A stretch of DNA of 64,000 nucleotides from Desulfobacula sp. (GCA_018645325.1 JABGOU010000010.1:25739-89738); one strand, 5' to 3'; counted from the first letter of the stretch, positions 33,585-43,542 are shown. Numbers and translations are program-made. Notes: generated by a model from the sequence alone, not told the origin.

Positions 33585-34358
33585 TTGAATTTGGATATTA
33601 CAGCTAAATTTGGCAGATTCACTTTAAATCGGCTTCAGATTCTTGGCAGGAGCGGCATATTTTTGTTGGCTGCAATTTTTCAGGCTTTTCTTCCGCCATT
33701 CAGAATAAGGCGACTTGTAAAAGAAATCGAATTTATAGGTTCAAAATCATTTTTAATTGTTTTTGTCACAGCCCTTTTTACCGGTATGGTACTGGGTATT
33801 CAAGGATATTACTCTTTAAGCCAGTTTGGAGCGGAAGCCGCCCTTGGTGTCATGGTTGCCCTTTCCATTATCAGGGAGTTGGGACCGGTGCTCTGTTCCC
33901 TGATGGTGGCAGGAAGGGCAGGTTCTGCCATTACTGCTGAAATTGGTATTATGAAAATTACAGATCAATTTCCAGCTCTTGAGATGATGGCCATTGATCC
34001 TTTAAAATATGTGATCAGTCCTAAAATTATTGCAGGAATCCTTTCTTTACCACTTTTAACTGCTTTTTTTAACCTCGTGGGTATTGCCGGCGGATACCTT
34101 GTGGGTGTAAAATTATTAGGAGTTAATGAAGGTGCATATCTGGGTAAGATGGTTTTGGCCATAACTTTTACAGATATTTATGGCGGGATTTTAAAGTCGC
34201 TTTGTTTTGGAGTTTTGATAACCTGGATTGCATCGTTTATGGGGTTTACAGCTGAACCAACCACTGAAGGGGTGAGCCGGGCAACTACAAATGCGGTTGT
34301 TCTTATCTCGCTTTCAATTCTTATTGTGGATTATATCTTGACATCTTTATTGCTATAG
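33585..34358 (+). CDS. mlaE: Phospholipid ABC transporter permease MlaE
   Basis: The 257-residue membrane protein has five or six helices and the MlaE signatures FTGMVLGIQGYYSL and GPVLCSLMVAGRAGSAITAE. It starts at a TTG (33585) preceded by AAAGGAG, nine bases after mlaF. It forms the membrane core of the MlaFEDB complex. The end, SLSILIVDYILTSLLL, is normal for the family. Confidence 0.93.
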   Translation: MNLDITAKFGRFTLNRLQILGRSGIFLLAAIFQAFLPPFRIRRLVKEIEFIGSKSFLIVFVTALFTGMVLGIQGYYSLSQFGAEAALGVMVALSIIRELGPVLCSLMVAGRAGSAITAEIGIMKITDQFPALEMMAIDPLKYVISPKIIAGILSLPLLTAFFNLVGIAGGYLVGVKLLGVNEGAYLGKMVLAITFTDIYGGILKSLCFGVLITWIASFMGFTAEPTTEGVSRATTNAVVLISLSILIVDYILTSLLL

Positions 34359-34375
34359 GATTTAAATTATTCATC

Positions 34376-34813
34376 ATGTATGGAAGAAAAACAGAAATTT
34401 CAGTCGGTATTTTTATGATGGTGGGTATTGCCTGTCTGGTATATCTATCCATTAACCTTGGCAACGTTGATCTTTTCGGGTCTGATTCTTTCATGATTGA
34501 TGCGAAATTTGGCTCCATAGAAGGTCTTGAGGTTGCAGCTTCCGTGGAAATTGCCGGAGTGCCCGTGGGAAAAGTGAAAAGAATAACCCTTGAAGAAAAT
34601 GAAGCCTTTGTGCAGATGGAGATAAAAAAAGGAACGAAAATCACAGAGGATACTATTGCTTCTATTCGTACAAAAGGCATTATAGGAGACAAGTTTGTCA
34701 AATTGTCACCAGGCGGTTCTGATAATTTACTGGGAGATAAGGATGTTCTGATGGACACAGAGTCGGCAATTAGCCTTGAAGAACTGGTCAGCAAATATAT
34801 TTTTAAAAAATAA
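34376..34813 (+). CDS. mlaD: Phospholipid-binding MCE protein MlaD
   Basis: This 145-residue protein has one N-terminal helix (residues 8-27) and a single MCE domain with VEIAGVPVGKVKRI and the hydrophobic pore-loop region after IGDKFVKLSPGG. MlaD forms a hexameric ring in the periplasm that carries lipids between MlaC and MlaE. It is of normal size. The start has no strong Shine-Dalgarno, suggesting coupling to mlaE 17 bp upstream. Confidence 0.92.
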   Translation: MYGRKTEISVGIFMMVGIACLVYLSINLGNVDLFGSDSFMIDAKFGSIEGLEVAASVEIAGVPVGKVKRITLEENEAFVQMEIKKGTKITEDTIASIRTKGIIGDKFVKLSPGGSDNLLGDKDVLMDTESAISLEELVSKYIFKK

Positions 34814-34820
34814 CGACCCT

Positions 34821-35168
34821 ATGAGCTTTAAAATTAAAAGTAAAGAAAAAGAAAACATTGGTATCATCATAGTAGAAGGCGAGATTGATATGTTCTCCTC
34901 ACCAAATTTACGGGACAAACTGGTTCCTTTTTTTAAAAAAAGGATTAAAGGTGTTATAGTAGACCTCTCAGGGGTTTCATTCATGGACAGTTCAGGTATT
35001 GCAACCCTTGTGGAAGGCCTTCAATGGAGTAAAAAAGAAAAAAAAGAATTTATATTGACAGGATTGGGTACAAATGTGAAGAATGCGCTTTCCCTGACAA
35101 AACTGGATAATGTATTTACCATAAAATCAGATATGGATGATGCATATAAAAAATTGTGTGAATATTAA
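34821..35168 (+). CDS. STAS-domain anti-sigma factor antagonist / MlaB-like protein
   Basis: The 115-residue protein is a STAS domain with the phosphorylation loop GVSFMDSSGIATLVEG (candidate Ser57/Ser58, like SpoIIAA). Its position inside the Mla operon suggests MlaB, the STAS subunit that binds MlaF. Unlike the usual MlaB it keeps the full DSSG antagonist motif, and an RsbW-like kinase and RsbU-like phosphatase are encoded divergently from mlaF, so it may be the substrate of both. I start it at 34821, eight bases after the mlaD stop; a longer form would overlap mlaD. Confidence 0.8.
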   Translation: MSFKIKSKEKENIGIIIVEGEIDMFSSPNLRDKLVPFFKKRIKGVIVDLSGVSFMDSSGIATLVEGLQWSKKEKKEFILTGLGTNVKNALSLTKLDNVFTIKSDMDDAYKKLCEY

Positions 35169-35197
35169 CAAAGAGTTGCTTTACTTTGGAGGTTTTA

Positions 35198-35797
35198 ATG
35201 AAACAATTTAGGATAATTATCCTTATTTTTTTTGTGGTCTGTATTTTTCCCCCGGTTAATAACGCTTGTGCGTCATCTGTTCAGGATGAGCTGAAAGTCA
35301 CTCTGGATCAAATTTTAAAGATATTGCAAGATAAGTCTCTTAAGGGAGAAGACGCTACTGAAAAAAGAAGAACCTCCCTTCGTAAACTGATCCATGACAA
35401 ATTCAGTTTTGATAAAATGTCACAATTGAGTCTTGCCAAGCACTGGAAAGCAAGAAGTGATGAGGAAAAGAAAACCTTTATTGATTTATTTGGACAACTC
35501 CTTGAACAAACCTATATCTCCAAAATAGAATCCTATTCCAATGAAAAAGTGATTTTTTTAAAGGAATATGTGACAGATAAGAAAGCACAGGTTGATACGA
35601 AAGTTATTACAGAGACTATTGAAATCCCCATTGATTATCGATTGTATCAAACAAATAACGGCTCCTGGATGGTATATGATGTGATTATTGAAGGTGTCAG
35701 TCTTGTGGGGAATTATCGCTCCCAGTTTGACCAGATGCTGCAGAAAAACTCTTTTGAAAAATTAATAGAAGACCTTAAAAATAAAATTAAAGCCTGA
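35198..35797 (+). CDS. mlaC: Periplasmic phospholipid carrier MlaC (Ttg2D family)
   Basis: The 199-residue protein has a signal peptide (residues 1-22, ending NACA) and the MlaC fold: FSFDKMSQLSLAKHWKARSDEEKKTF, then IDYRLYQTNNGSWMVYDVII and GVSLVGNYRSQFDQML, all diagnostic. It shuttles phospholipids between the outer-membrane complex and MlaD. The ATG at 35198 is chosen because GGAGG lies five bases upstream; an in-frame TTG four codons earlier overlaps that site. TGATG couples it to coaBC. Confidence 0.92.
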   Translation: MKQFRIIILIFFVVCIFPPVNNACASSVQDELKVTLDQILKILQDKSLKGEDATEKRRTSLRKLIHDKFSFDKMSQLSLAKHWKARSDEEKKTFIDLFGQLLEQTYISKIESYSNEKVIFLKEYVTDKKAQVDTKVITETIEIPIDYRLYQTNNGSWMVYDVIIEGVSLVGNYRSQFDQMLQKNSFEKLIEDLKNKIKA

Positions 35798-36996
35798 TGG
35801 AATTACAAAATAAAAATATTCTTCTCGGAGTTACAGGGGGGATAGCTGCCTACAAGGCTGTTGAGCTTTTAAGGCTTTTGAAAAAGACGGGTGCCAACGT
35901 AAATGTCATAATGACGGACAGCGCACAAAAATTTGTCGGTAAAACAACATTTGAAGTTTTATCTGAAAATAAAGTGCTGTCGGATTTGTTTTTTGACACT
36001 GAATCTTCTGTAAAGCATATTGAGCTTGCAACAAGAGCCCATGCTGCAATTATTGCACCTGCAACGGCAAATACAATTGCAAAGCTTGCCCATGGCATAG
36101 CAGATGACGCATTGTCCACAACTCTGCTTGCAGTGACCTGTCCTGTCCTGGTATGTCCATCTATGAATACAGACATGTACCAGAATATCAGGGTGCAGAG
36201 AAATCTTGATATTCTTGAAAAGGATGGATGGGTAATTCTTGATCCGGATTCAGGTGTTCTGGCCTGCAAAACTATTGGAACAGGACGACTGCCAGAGCCC
36301 TGGTTTATTTTTGACAGGGTTGAAGCAATGCTTGTTAAAAAGGATTTAAAAGGCAAAAATATTCTTATTTCAGCCGGCCCGACTATTGAACCCCTTGATC
36401 CGGTCAGATATATCAGTAATCATTCTTCCGGCAAGATGGGATATGCCATTGCCAGAGCAGCGGAGAAAAGAGGAGGGCAGGTTACCTTGGTGTCCGGGCC
36501 TGTCAGTCTTAGTGCGCCAGTGGGTGTCGAGTGTATTTGCGTTCAAACCTGTGAAGAAATGGGAGATCAAATGCTTTCAAGGTTTGATCAGGCTGATATC
36601 ATTATCAAGGTTGCGGCAGTGGCTGATTATAAACCCATGGATCCCAAAACCAGCAAAATAAAGAAAAAAGAAAAGGATAAAGATCTTTCCATTTTAATGA
36701 CTCAGAATCCTGATATTTTAAAGCTTCTTGGAAAAAAGAAAACCAAAGGCCAGTTTCTGGTAGGATTTGCCGCTGAAACAGATGACCTTGAAAAAAACGC
36801 TTTATTAAAAATGGAAAAAAAGAATCTGGATATGATTGCTGCCAATATAGTGGGATCATCTGATTCAGGATTCAAGGCAGATACAAACAAGGTAAAGCTT
36901 TTTTTTAAGGATGGCTCATCATTTGATATCCCATTAATGGAAAAAGACAAGGTTGCAGATATCTTGATTGATCAAGTGATTGAGAAAATGGAATAG
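35797..36996 (+). CDS. coaBC: Bifunctional phosphopantothenoylcysteine decarboxylase / phosphopantothenate-cysteine ligase
   Basis: CoaBC makes 4'-phosphopantetheine from phosphopantothenate and cysteine in coenzyme A synthesis. The 399-residue protein has the flavoprotein decarboxylase half (residues 1-175: GVTGGIAAYKAVELLRLL, HIELATRA with the catalytic His, APATANTIAKLAHG, PSMNTDMY) and the ligase half (about 188-399: ISAGPTIEPLDPVRYISNHSSGKMG, KVAAVADYKP). Length is standard. Its start overlaps the mlaC stop by one base. Confidence 0.95.
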   Translation: MELQNKNILLGVTGGIAAYKAVELLRLLKKTGANVNVIMTDSAQKFVGKTTFEVLSENKVLSDLFFDTESSVKHIELATRAHAAIIAPATANTIAKLAHGIADDALSTTLLAVTCPVLVCPSMNTDMYQNIRVQRNLDILEKDGWVILDPDSGVLACKTIGTGRLPEPWFIFDRVEAMLVKKDLKGKNILISAGPTIEPLDPVRYISNHSSGKMGYAIARAAEKRGGQVTLVSGPVSLSAPVGVECICVQTCEEMGDQMLSRFDQADIIIKVAAVADYKPMDPKTSKIKKKEKDKDLSILMTQNPDILKLLGKKKTKGQFLVGFAAETDDLEKNALLKMEKKNLDMIAANIVGSSDSGFKADTNKVKLFFKDGSSFDIPLMEKDKVADILIDQVIEKME

Positions 36997-37004
36997 ATTT
37001 TAAA

Positions 37005-37589
37005 ATGGAATCAGACATTTCGACTGACCCGGCTTCAATCAAATTTGAGATGGTCCGGGTGATAAAAGATTTTTCTCAATATTTTCTTTACCAAAAAAAA
37101 ACAGGGAATACATTTCTTAATCTTTCTGAAGAATCTAAAAGCCTGATAAATAACTGGGAAATCAAAACACAGTCGCACAATTTTTTTTTTGAAGGTCCTG
37201 AAAATGCGGATATTTTTATCATAGACAGTGGTACAGGTTTTTTTAAAGGTGACAGTGGTGTGCTGCTCAAAAAGATTCTTAAGGCCATGAATCTTTCTTA
37301 TGATTCCATCTTTATCTGCAATTCAGATGACTTGAAATCAGTTCAAGAAAAAATAAAAATCGTTTTTCCTGAAATTATCATCACTCTTGGAACAAAGGCT
37401 GGCCAGTCCCTTTTAAAGATTGAAAAGCCCCTGGAACACTTTCGGGGAAAATTTTATGACTATAATGGAATTAAGGTCATGCCCACTTTTCATCCATCCC
37501 TTCTTTTAAAAAACCCGGAATATAAACGCCAGGTATGGGAAGATATGAAACTTGTGATGGAAAATGCAGGGTCCAAACATGATTCTTGA
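37005..37589 (+). CDS. Degenerate uracil-DNA glycosylase-like protein (family 4-like)
   Basis: The C-terminal half reads as a UDG superfamily protein: IIITLGTKAGQSLL, HFRGKFYDYNGIKVMPTFHP and NPEYKRQVWEDMKLVM, where family 4/5 enzymes read PTYHPAxLLRNPxxKRxVWEDLK. But the N-terminal catalytic motif GEAPGxxED is replaced by DSGTGFFKGDSG, and the 194-residue protein has one Cys where family 4 enzymes need four for an iron-sulfur cluster. So it is probably inactive as a glycosylase or acts differently. It sits between coaBC and xer and overlaps xer by 11 bp. Confidence 0.72.
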   Translation: MESDISTDPASIKFEMVRVIKDFSQYFLYQKKTGNTFLNLSEESKSLINNWEIKTQSHNFFFEGPENADIFIIDSGTGFFKGDSGVLLKKILKAMNLSYDSIFICNSDDLKSVQEKIKIVFPEIIITLGTKAGQSLLKIEKPLEHFRGKFYDYNGIKVMPTFHPSLLLKNPEYKRQVWEDMKLVMENAGSKHDS

Positions 37590-38475
37590 TACCTTTATTG
37601 ATACTCTTATGGCTGAAAAAGGTTATTCGGTCCACACCTGCAGAGCATACCGATCAGATATTTTTGATTTTGTTCAATTCGTTTTAGACAAACAGGATAT
37701 TGATGAAATTGATCCGGAAAAATTATTTTGGCAGCATTTGAATACACTTGATAAAACTATAATTAGAAATTACCTTGCCCAGCTTGTAAGGCTTGGAAAA
37801 ACCAAACGAACCATTGCACGAAAGCTGTCTTCTTTAAAAGCATTTTTTAATTATCTGGTCAAATCAGGGCAGATCCGGGCTAATCCTGCAGAAACTATTC
37901 CGTTTCCAAAGCTTGAGAAAACAATACCGAAGTTTTTAAGCATTGATGATGTCGTAAGACTTTTGGATTCCATAGAGACGAATACCTGGTTTGACAAAAG
38001 AAATCTTGCCATGTTTGAAACATTCTATTCTACTGGTATGCGGGTATCGGAAATGGAAGGACTTAATATTGAAGATATTGACTTTAAAAGTCAAATGATT
38101 AAAGTCTTTGGAAAAGGTTCAAAAGAAAGGATTGTACCCGTTGGCAAAAGAGCTGTAAATGCAATAAATGATTACAGGGCATCTTTAAAAGAAAATTATA
38201 TTCCGATTTTTTTGAATAAAAATTTTACAAGATTAAGTTCCCGGTCCATCCGGCGGATTCTTGATAAACTTGTTAGAGACTGCCAATTGAATGTGCCGGT
38301 TTCACCACATACATTGAGGCATTCCTTTGCAACCCATATGCTTGATTGTGGTGCTGATTTAAGGGGTATTCAGGAAATTTTAGGACATGCAAGCCTTTCT
38401 ACAACTCAAATTTATACCCATGTGAGTATGGATAAACTCATGAAGGTCTATGACAAAGCACATCCAAGAAGCTGA
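37579..38475 (+). CDS. xerC: Tyrosine recombinase XerC/XerD
   Basis: Xer recombinases resolve chromosome dimers at dif with FtsK. The protein of about 298 residues has an N-terminal SAM-like DNA-binding domain and a catalytic domain with GMRVSE (Arg155), [13 protein letters not shown] (Lys), [12 protein letters not shown] (HxxR), [15 protein letters not shown] (His and nucleophile Tyr). It starts at the second ATG (37579), which gives the usual N-terminus. XerC is more likely than XerD because it is next to hslV, a common order, but the two cannot be separated firmly by eye. Confidence 0.9.
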   Translation: MILDTFIDTLMAEKGYSVHTCRAYRSDIFDFVQFVLDKQDIDEIDPEKLFWQHLNTLDKTIIRNYLAQLVRLGKTKRTIARKLSSLKAFFNYLVKSGQIRANPAETIPFPKLEKTIPKFLSIDDVVRLLDSIETNTWFDKRNLAMFETFYSTGMRVSEMEGLNIEDIDFKSQMIKVFGKGSKERIVPVGKRAVNAINDYRASLKENYIPIFLNKNFTRLSSRSIRRILDKLVRDCQLNVPVSPHTLRHSFATHMLDCGADLRGIQEILGHASLSTTQIYTHVSMDKLMKVYDKAHPRS

Positions 38476-38494
38476 AAAATACAGGGTAATTAAA

Positions 38495-39034
38495 ATGAAT
38501 ACAGAAAAATTTCATGGAACAACCATTCTTGCTTTAAGGCATAAAGACTCAGTCGTAGTTGCAGGAGACGGCCAGGTGACATTGGGAAGTGTTGTCACAA
38601 AACACAAGGCAAGAAAAGTCAGAAGGATCTATAATGACAAGATTATTGTAGGTTTTGCAGGAGCCACTGCAGATGCATTGACCCTGTCGGAAAAGCTTGA
38701 AACAAAGCTTGAAAGGTATAACGGCAATTTAACACGCGCTTGTGTGGAACTTGCCCGGGACTGGAGAACGGATAAATATTTAAGGCGGCTTGAGGCCATG
38801 ATGATTGCATCGGATCAAGACAACACATACCTTTTGTCCGGCAACGGTGATGTTATTGAACCCGATGACGGAGTGATCAGTATTGGCTCAGGAAGTACAG
38901 CTGCGCAGTCTGCAGCAATTGCCCTGATTGAAAATACGGATTTGGAATCAAAAGATATTGTAGAAAAAGCCATGAAGATAGCAGCGGATTTGTGTATCTA
39001 TACAAATCATCATATCATAGTGGAAGAATTGTAA
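38495..39034 (+). CDS. hslV: ATP-dependent protease subunit HslV
   Basis: HslV is the peptidase of the HslVU (ClpYQ) protease. The 179-residue protein has a short propeptide MNTEKFHG before TTILALRHK, so Thr9 becomes the N-terminal nucleophile after processing, then [14 protein letters not shown] and [19 protein letters not shown] chose the ATG at 38495 since the in-frame extension to 38450 overlaps xer. A long hairpin lies between hslV and hslU. Confidence 0.95.
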   Translation: MNTEKFHGTTILALRHKDSVVVAGDGQVTLGSVVTKHKARKVRRIYNDKIIVGFAGATADALTLSEKLETKLERYNGNLTRACVELARDWRTDKYLRRLEAMMIASDQDNTYLLSGNGDVIEPDDGVISIGSGSTAAQSAAIALIENTDLESKDIVEKAMKIAADLCIYTNHHIIVEEL

Positions 39035-39048
39035 TGATCGAATGATCG

Positions 39049-39109
39049 GGGTCAGGCTTGCGTAGTTGCTTTTATCGTTTAATAAACGCAACTACGCAAG
39101 CCTGATCCC
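39049..39109. repeat. Long perfect-stem hairpin between hslV and hslU
   Basis: The arms (39049-39069 and 39088-39109) form an 18-bp perfect stem with a further GC-rich extension containing one bulge; the loop is about 18 nt. It is GC-richer than its surroundings and has no T tract, so it looks more like a REP-type palindrome than an intrinsic terminator. It may adjust hslV/hslU ratios by stabilising the 5' transcript. Confidence 0.7.
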
Positions 39110-39140
39110 ATATGATATATAAATAAGAGAAAATAAAAAA

Positions 39141-40514
39141 ATGAAAGATTTAAAACCAGGACAGATTGTTACAGAGCTGGACAAATATATTATTGGTCAG
39201 AAAGATGCCAAAAAATCAGTTGCCATTGCCCTTAGAAACAGATGGAGGAGAAGACAGGTTGAGAAAGACCTTCAAGATGAAATCGCTCCAAAAAATATTA
39301 TATTGATAGGCCCCACTGGTGTGGGAAAAACAGAGATAGCCAGAAGGCTTGCCAATTTGACGGATTCGCCTTTCTATAAGGTAGAAGCCTCCAAGTTTAC
39401 AGAGGTTGGATATGTGGGCCGCGATGTTGAATCCATGATAAGGGATATTGTGGAATTGACTGTAAACGATTTAAGGTCCCGGCAACAGGATGCGGTACAG
39501 GAAAAAGCATCCAAAATAGCCGAAGAAAGGCTTTTGGATATTTTGCTGCCACCAGCGTCAAAAACCGGACCCGCCCTTTCAAATGACCTTGATATTATTG
39601 CAACAGGGCAGGGGGATGAAGAGAATCAAACCAAGGCATCTACCCGGGAAAAGCTAAGAAAAATGCTTAGGAACGGGAAGCTTGATTCAAGACAGGTAGA
39701 CCTTGAGGTGGCAGATAAATCCTCCCCCATGGTCGAGATTTTTTCAAATACGGGCATTGAGGAAATGGGGATTAATGTCAAAGATATGCTTGGTAATTTG
39801 ATGCCCAAAAATACAAAGCGCCGCAAGGTAAAAATTAAGGATGCATTAAAACTTGTGACCCAGGAAGAAGCTGCCCATCTTGTAGACATGGAGCAAATAA
39901 AGACAGATGCAGTAACAATGGTGGAACAGGCCGGAATTATTTTTATTGATGAAATAGATAAAATTGTGAGTAAAGAAAAGAGCCATGGGCCGGAAGTTTC
40001 GAAAGAAGGCGTTCAAAGAGATCTTTTACCCATTGTTGAAGGAAGTTCTGTTCCAACAAAGTATGGTATTGTAAAAACCGATCATATTTTATTTATAGCT
40101 TCAGGAGCATTCCACGTTTCAAAGCCTTCTGACTTAATTCCGGAACTCCAGGGAAGATTTCCCATAAGAGTGGAACTCCACTCTCTTGCTGCCCATGAAT
40201 TTACAAGAATTTTAACGGAACCTAAAAATGCTCTTGTACTCCAATATATTGCCCTGCTAAGAACAGAAGGTATACAAATTGAGTTTACTAAAGGTGCTAT
40301 TGAAAAAATTGCTTTTATCGCTGAGGAAGTTAATTCCACAACAGAGAATATAGGTGCAAGAAGACTTCATACTGTGATGGAAAAGCTTTTGGAAGATATT
40401 CTTTTTAAAGCACCTGATATAGAAGAAAAAAAGATTGTCATTGATGCATCTTTTGTTGAAAAACAATTGATGGATATTGTTGAAAATGAAGATTTGACAA
40501 GGTATATCCTATGA
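39141..40514 (+). CDS. hslU: ATP-dependent protease ATPase subunit HslU
   Basis: HslU unfolds substrates and feeds them to HslV. The 457-residue AAA+ protein has Walker [16 protein letters not shown] (about residue 57), the pore motif [11 protein letters not shown] (about 92), Walker [15 protein letters not shown] (about 265) and sensor [18 protein letters not shown], with the C-terminal tail DLTRYIL that docks into HslV. The inserted I domain (about 110-240) is complete. The stop overlaps argB (ATGA). Confidence 0.96.
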   Translation: MKDLKPGQIVTELDKYIIGQKDAKKSVAIALRNRWRRRQVEKDLQDEIAPKNIILIGPTGVGKTEIARRLANLTDSPFYKVEASKFTEVGYVGRDVESMIRDIVELTVNDLRSRQQDAVQEKASKIAEERLLDILLPPASKTGPALSNDLDIIATGQGDEENQTKASTREKLRKMLRNGKLDSRQVDLEVADKSSPMVEIFSNTGIEEMGINVKDMLGNLMPKNTKRRKVKIKDALKLVTQEEAAHLVDMEQIKTDAVTMVEQAGIIFIDEIDKIVSKEKSHGPEVSKEGVQRDLLPIVEGSSVPTKYGIVKTDHILFIASGAFHVSKPSDLIPELQGRFPIRVELHSLAAHEFTRILTEPKNALVLQYIALLRTEGIQIEFTKGAIEKIAFIAEEVNSTTENIGARRLHTVMEKLLEDILFKAPDIEEKKIVIDASFVEKQLMDIVENEDLTRYIL

Positions 40515-41389
40515 AAAATAGTGTTGCAGATTTACTCATTGAGGCCTTACCATATATAAAAAGATTTTCCGGCAAGACGATTGTGGTCAAATATGGCGGT
40601 CATGCAATGAAGGATGAAAATCTGAAAAAGGATTTCGCCAATGACATCACCTTGTTAAAATACATAGGGGTGAAGCCTGTTGTGGTTCATGGTGGTGGAC
40701 CCCAGATCAATAAAGTTTTAGATTCCATGGGGATTACGTCTAAATTTATTCGGGGAATGAGATATACTGATGATGAAACAATGGATGTAGTTGAAATGGT
40801 TTTAGGCGGCAAGGTGAATAAAGATATTGTAGCAAGGATTAACCACCAGGGAGGAAAGGCTGTCGGCTTAACCGGAAAAGACGGCATGTTGATTACAGCC
40901 CGGAAGATGACAATTTATCATCAGGAGGATGCAAGCAAACCACCTGAAATAATAGATCCCGGTATGGTTGGAGAAGTGGTAAATATCAATCCTGATATTA
41001 TTCACACCCTGACTGACAAAGGATTTATTCCAATTATTGCCCCGGTGGGTTTTGGCAAAAATGGAGAAACATATAATATTAACGCTGATATTGTTGCATC
41101 AAAGATTGCATCAGCTTTACATGCAGAACGTCTGATGCTTGTCACAGATGTGGATGGTCTGCTGGATATGAATAAAAAACTGATTTCTTCTGTGGATGCC
41201 GCAAGTATTAAGGAAATGATTGCTGCAGGTGATATCATTGGAGGTATGATCCCCAAGGTTGAATGTGCAGTGGATGCATTAAAAGCCGGTGTAAAAAAAT
41301 CTCACATTATCAACGGGAAATTATCCCATGCAGTATTGCTTGAGCTGTTTACGGATTCCGGTATTGGTACACAGGTCTTTTTGGATTAA
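40511..41389 (+). CDS. argB: Acetylglutamate kinase
   Basis: ArgB phosphorylates N-acetylglutamate in arginine synthesis. The 292-residue protein has [10 protein letters not shown] near residue 25, [18 protein letters not shown] (about 59), [21 protein letters not shown] (about 195) and VDGLLDM; the length and the [10 protein letters not shown] segment suit an arginine-sensitive type. It starts the argB-argD-argF-argH group and overlaps hslU by 4 bp. Confidence 0.95.
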   Translation: MKNSVADLLIEALPYIKRFSGKTIVVKYGGHAMKDENLKKDFANDITLLKYIGVKPVVVHGGGPQINKVLDSMGITSKFIRGMRYTDDETMDVVEMVLGGKVNKDIVARINHQGGKAVGLTGKDGMLITARKMTIYHQEDASKPPEIIDPGMVGEVVNINPDIIHTLTDKGFIPIIAPVGFGKNGETYNINADIVASKIASALHAERLMLVTDVDGLLDMNKKLISSVDAASIKEMIAAGDIIGGMIPKVECAVDALKAGVKKSHIINGKLSHAVLLELFTDSGIGTQVFLD

Positions 41390-41413
41390 CTTTTAAATAA
41401 AGCAGGTTTAAAA

Positions 41414-42586
41414 TTGGATTCAATTAATAAAACAGATAATTTTGTATTTCAAACTTATCAAAGGCAGGGCAAAGCATTAGTTAGGGGTGAGGGCGTTTAT
41501 CTCTGGGATGAGGATGGAAAAAAATATATAGATTTTTTAGCGGGGATTGCTGTCGTAAGTCTTGGGCACTGTCATCCGAAAATCACCGAGGCAATCAGCA
41601 GACAGGCATCCACCCTTGTTCACGTGTCTAACCTTTTTTATACCATGCCCCAGGCAGATCTTGCATCAAAACTATGTGAAAAAAGCTTTGCAGACAGGGT
41701 GTTTTTTGCAAATTCAGGTGCGGAAGCCAATGAAGCAGCTATAAAACTTAGCAGGCGATATTTTCAAAAAAAAGGGGAAAAGGATCGGTTTAAGATTATT
41801 ACCATGGAACAATCTTTTCACGGGCGGACCATGGCAACTTTAACTGCAACGGGCCAGGATAAAATAAAAGATGGATTTTATCCGCTTCTTAAAGGTTTTT
41901 CCCATGTTCCCTTTAATGATATTGATGCATTGAAAAACCAAATCGATGAAACAGTCTGTGCCATAATGCTTGAACCGGTTCAGGGAGAAGGCGGGATTAT
42001 TCCGGCAGATCCTGATTATCTTTTCGCAGTAAGACAGCTTTGCAATGATAAGAAAATTTTATTGATCTTTGATGAGATTCAGTGTGGTATGGGCCGGTGC
42101 GGCACTTTGTTTGCACATGAACTTTATGGTATCACACCGGATATTATGACCATTGCAAAGGCGCTTGGCAATGGTTTTCCCATCGGAGCCATGCTTGCAA
42201 CCCAAAATGCTGCAACCGGGTTTGATTATGGAAGTCATGCTACGACTTTTGGTGGGACACCCCTTGCCACGGCAGCAGCCCTAGAGGTGATGAATATTAT
42301 AAGCCAGAACATATTTCTGGATAAAGTACATCAAATCGGTGAGTATTTTAAGGGAGAACTTTTAAAACTCAAAGAAAAACACACAAAAGTTGTTGAAGTA
42401 AGGGGAAAAGGCCTTTTGCTGGGATTGGAAATAGATAAGGATGCCGGCTTTTTTGTAGGAAAATTATTTGAAAAAGGCTTTATCATAAATGGAATTCAGG
42501 ATAAAATTTTACGATTTGCCCCACCTTTAATTATAGAAAAACAAGAAATTGACAAGCTGATACTGGCATTGGACAGCCTGTTATAA
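41414..42586 (+). CDS. argD: Acetylornithine aminotransferase
   Basis: ArgD is a class III PLP aminotransferase that makes N-acetylornithine. The 390-residue protein has FANSGAEANEAAIKLSRRYF, LLIFDEIQCGMGRCGTLFAHE, and the Schiff-base lysine in TIAKALGNGFPIGAMLA (about residue 248). The start is TTG at 41414 with AGCAGG upstream. Some members of this family also act as succinyldiaminopimelate aminotransferase in lysine synthesis. Confidence 0.93.
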   Translation: MDSINKTDNFVFQTYQRQGKALVRGEGVYLWDEDGKKYIDFLAGIAVVSLGHCHPKITEAISRQASTLVHVSNLFYTMPQADLASKLCEKSFADRVFFANSGAEANEAAIKLSRRYFQKKGEKDRFKIITMEQSFHGRTMATLTATGQDKIKDGFYPLLKGFSHVPFNDIDALKNQIDETVCAIMLEPVQGEGGIIPADPDYLFAVRQLCNDKKILLIFDEIQCGMGRCGTLFAHELYGITPDIMTIAKALGNGFPIGAMLATQNAATGFDYGSHATTFGGTPLATAAALEVMNIISQNIFLDKVHQIGEYFKGELLKLKEKHTKVVEVRGKGLLLGLEIDKDAGFFVGKLFEKGFIINGIQDKILRFAPPLIIEKQEIDKLILALDSLL

Positions 42587-42600
42587 TTGAGGAGATTGTT

Positions 42601-43524
42601 GTGAAAAAAGATTTATTATCTCTTTTGGATCTTGAAAAAGAGGATTTTGTGGCCCTTTTTACCCGGGCGCTACAGTTAAAAAAAAGATATAATAGGGGTA
42701 TCCTTGATAAATTATTGGCCGGCAAGAGTCTGGGCTTGATCTTTGACAAAAAATCAACCCGGACAAGGGTAGCCTTTGAGACCGCAATGATACAGCTTGG
42801 CGGGCACCCAATTTACATGAGTGCGCAGGATACTCAGATTTCCAGGAACGAACCTGCCAAGGATACGGCAAGGGTTCTTTCAAGATATATTGATTGTCTT
42901 GCCATGAGGACCTTTGACCACTCCCTGGTTGAAGAGTTTGCTCAAAATTCAACTATCCCGGTGATCAATGCCCTTACAGATTCTTTTCATCCCTGCCAGA
43001 TATTGAGTGATATTATGACCATTATTGAACACAAGGGTGGATATAAGAATTTAAAAATTGCCTGGGTGGGAGACGGAAATAATGTTGTTAATTCATGGAT
43101 CAATGCTGCAAGCGTTATAGGGCTTGACCTGGTTGTTGCGTGCCCGGATAATTATGGTGTAAATCATCATATCATTGAGGCGGCATTGGTTAAAAATAAA
43201 AACAATATTGTTTTTACAAATGATCCCAAAGAGGCAGTTAAAAATGCAGATGTGGTTTATACTGATGTCTGGGCAAGCATGGGGGATGAAAATGAATTAT
43301 CTAAACGGATAATTGCTTTTAAAGGGTTTCAGGTCAATAAAGATCTTTTATCCCGGGCAAAACAGGATGTGATGGTGATGCATTGCCTTCCGGCTCACCG
43401 GGGTGAAGAAATCTCAGAAGATGTTCTGGAGGATGAAAACAATGTATTCTGGGATCAGGCGGAAAATAAAAGACATATGCATAAAGCCATTCTGGAAAGT
43501 TTGATATTAGGTCCAATTAAATAG
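42601..43524 (+). CDS. argF: Ornithine carbamoyltransferase
   Basis: ArgF converts ornithine and carbamoyl phosphate to citrulline. The 307-residue protein has the carbamoyl phosphate loop KKSTRTRVAFETAMIQLGG (about residue 45), HPCQILSDIMTI and the ornithine motif VMHCLPAHRGEEI (about 260), which separates it from PyrB. The start is GTG with GAGGAG six bases upstream. It lies 14 bp after argD. Confidence 0.95.
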   Translation: MKKDLLSLLDLEKEDFVALFTRALQLKKRYNRGILDKLLAGKSLGLIFDKKSTRTRVAFETAMIQLGGHPIYMSAQDTQISRNEPAKDTARVLSRYIDCLAMRTFDHSLVEEFAQNSTIPVINALTDSFHPCQILSDIMTIIEHKGGYKNLKIAWVGDGNNVVNSWINAASVIGLDLVVACPDNYGVNHHIIEAALVKNKNNIVFTNDPKEAVKNADVVYTDVWASMGDENELSKRIIAFKGFQVNKDLLSRAKQDVMVMHCLPAHRGEEISEDVLEDENNVFWDQAENKRHMHKAILESLILGPIK

Positions 43525-43542
43525 CAGGGAATTCATAGGACA

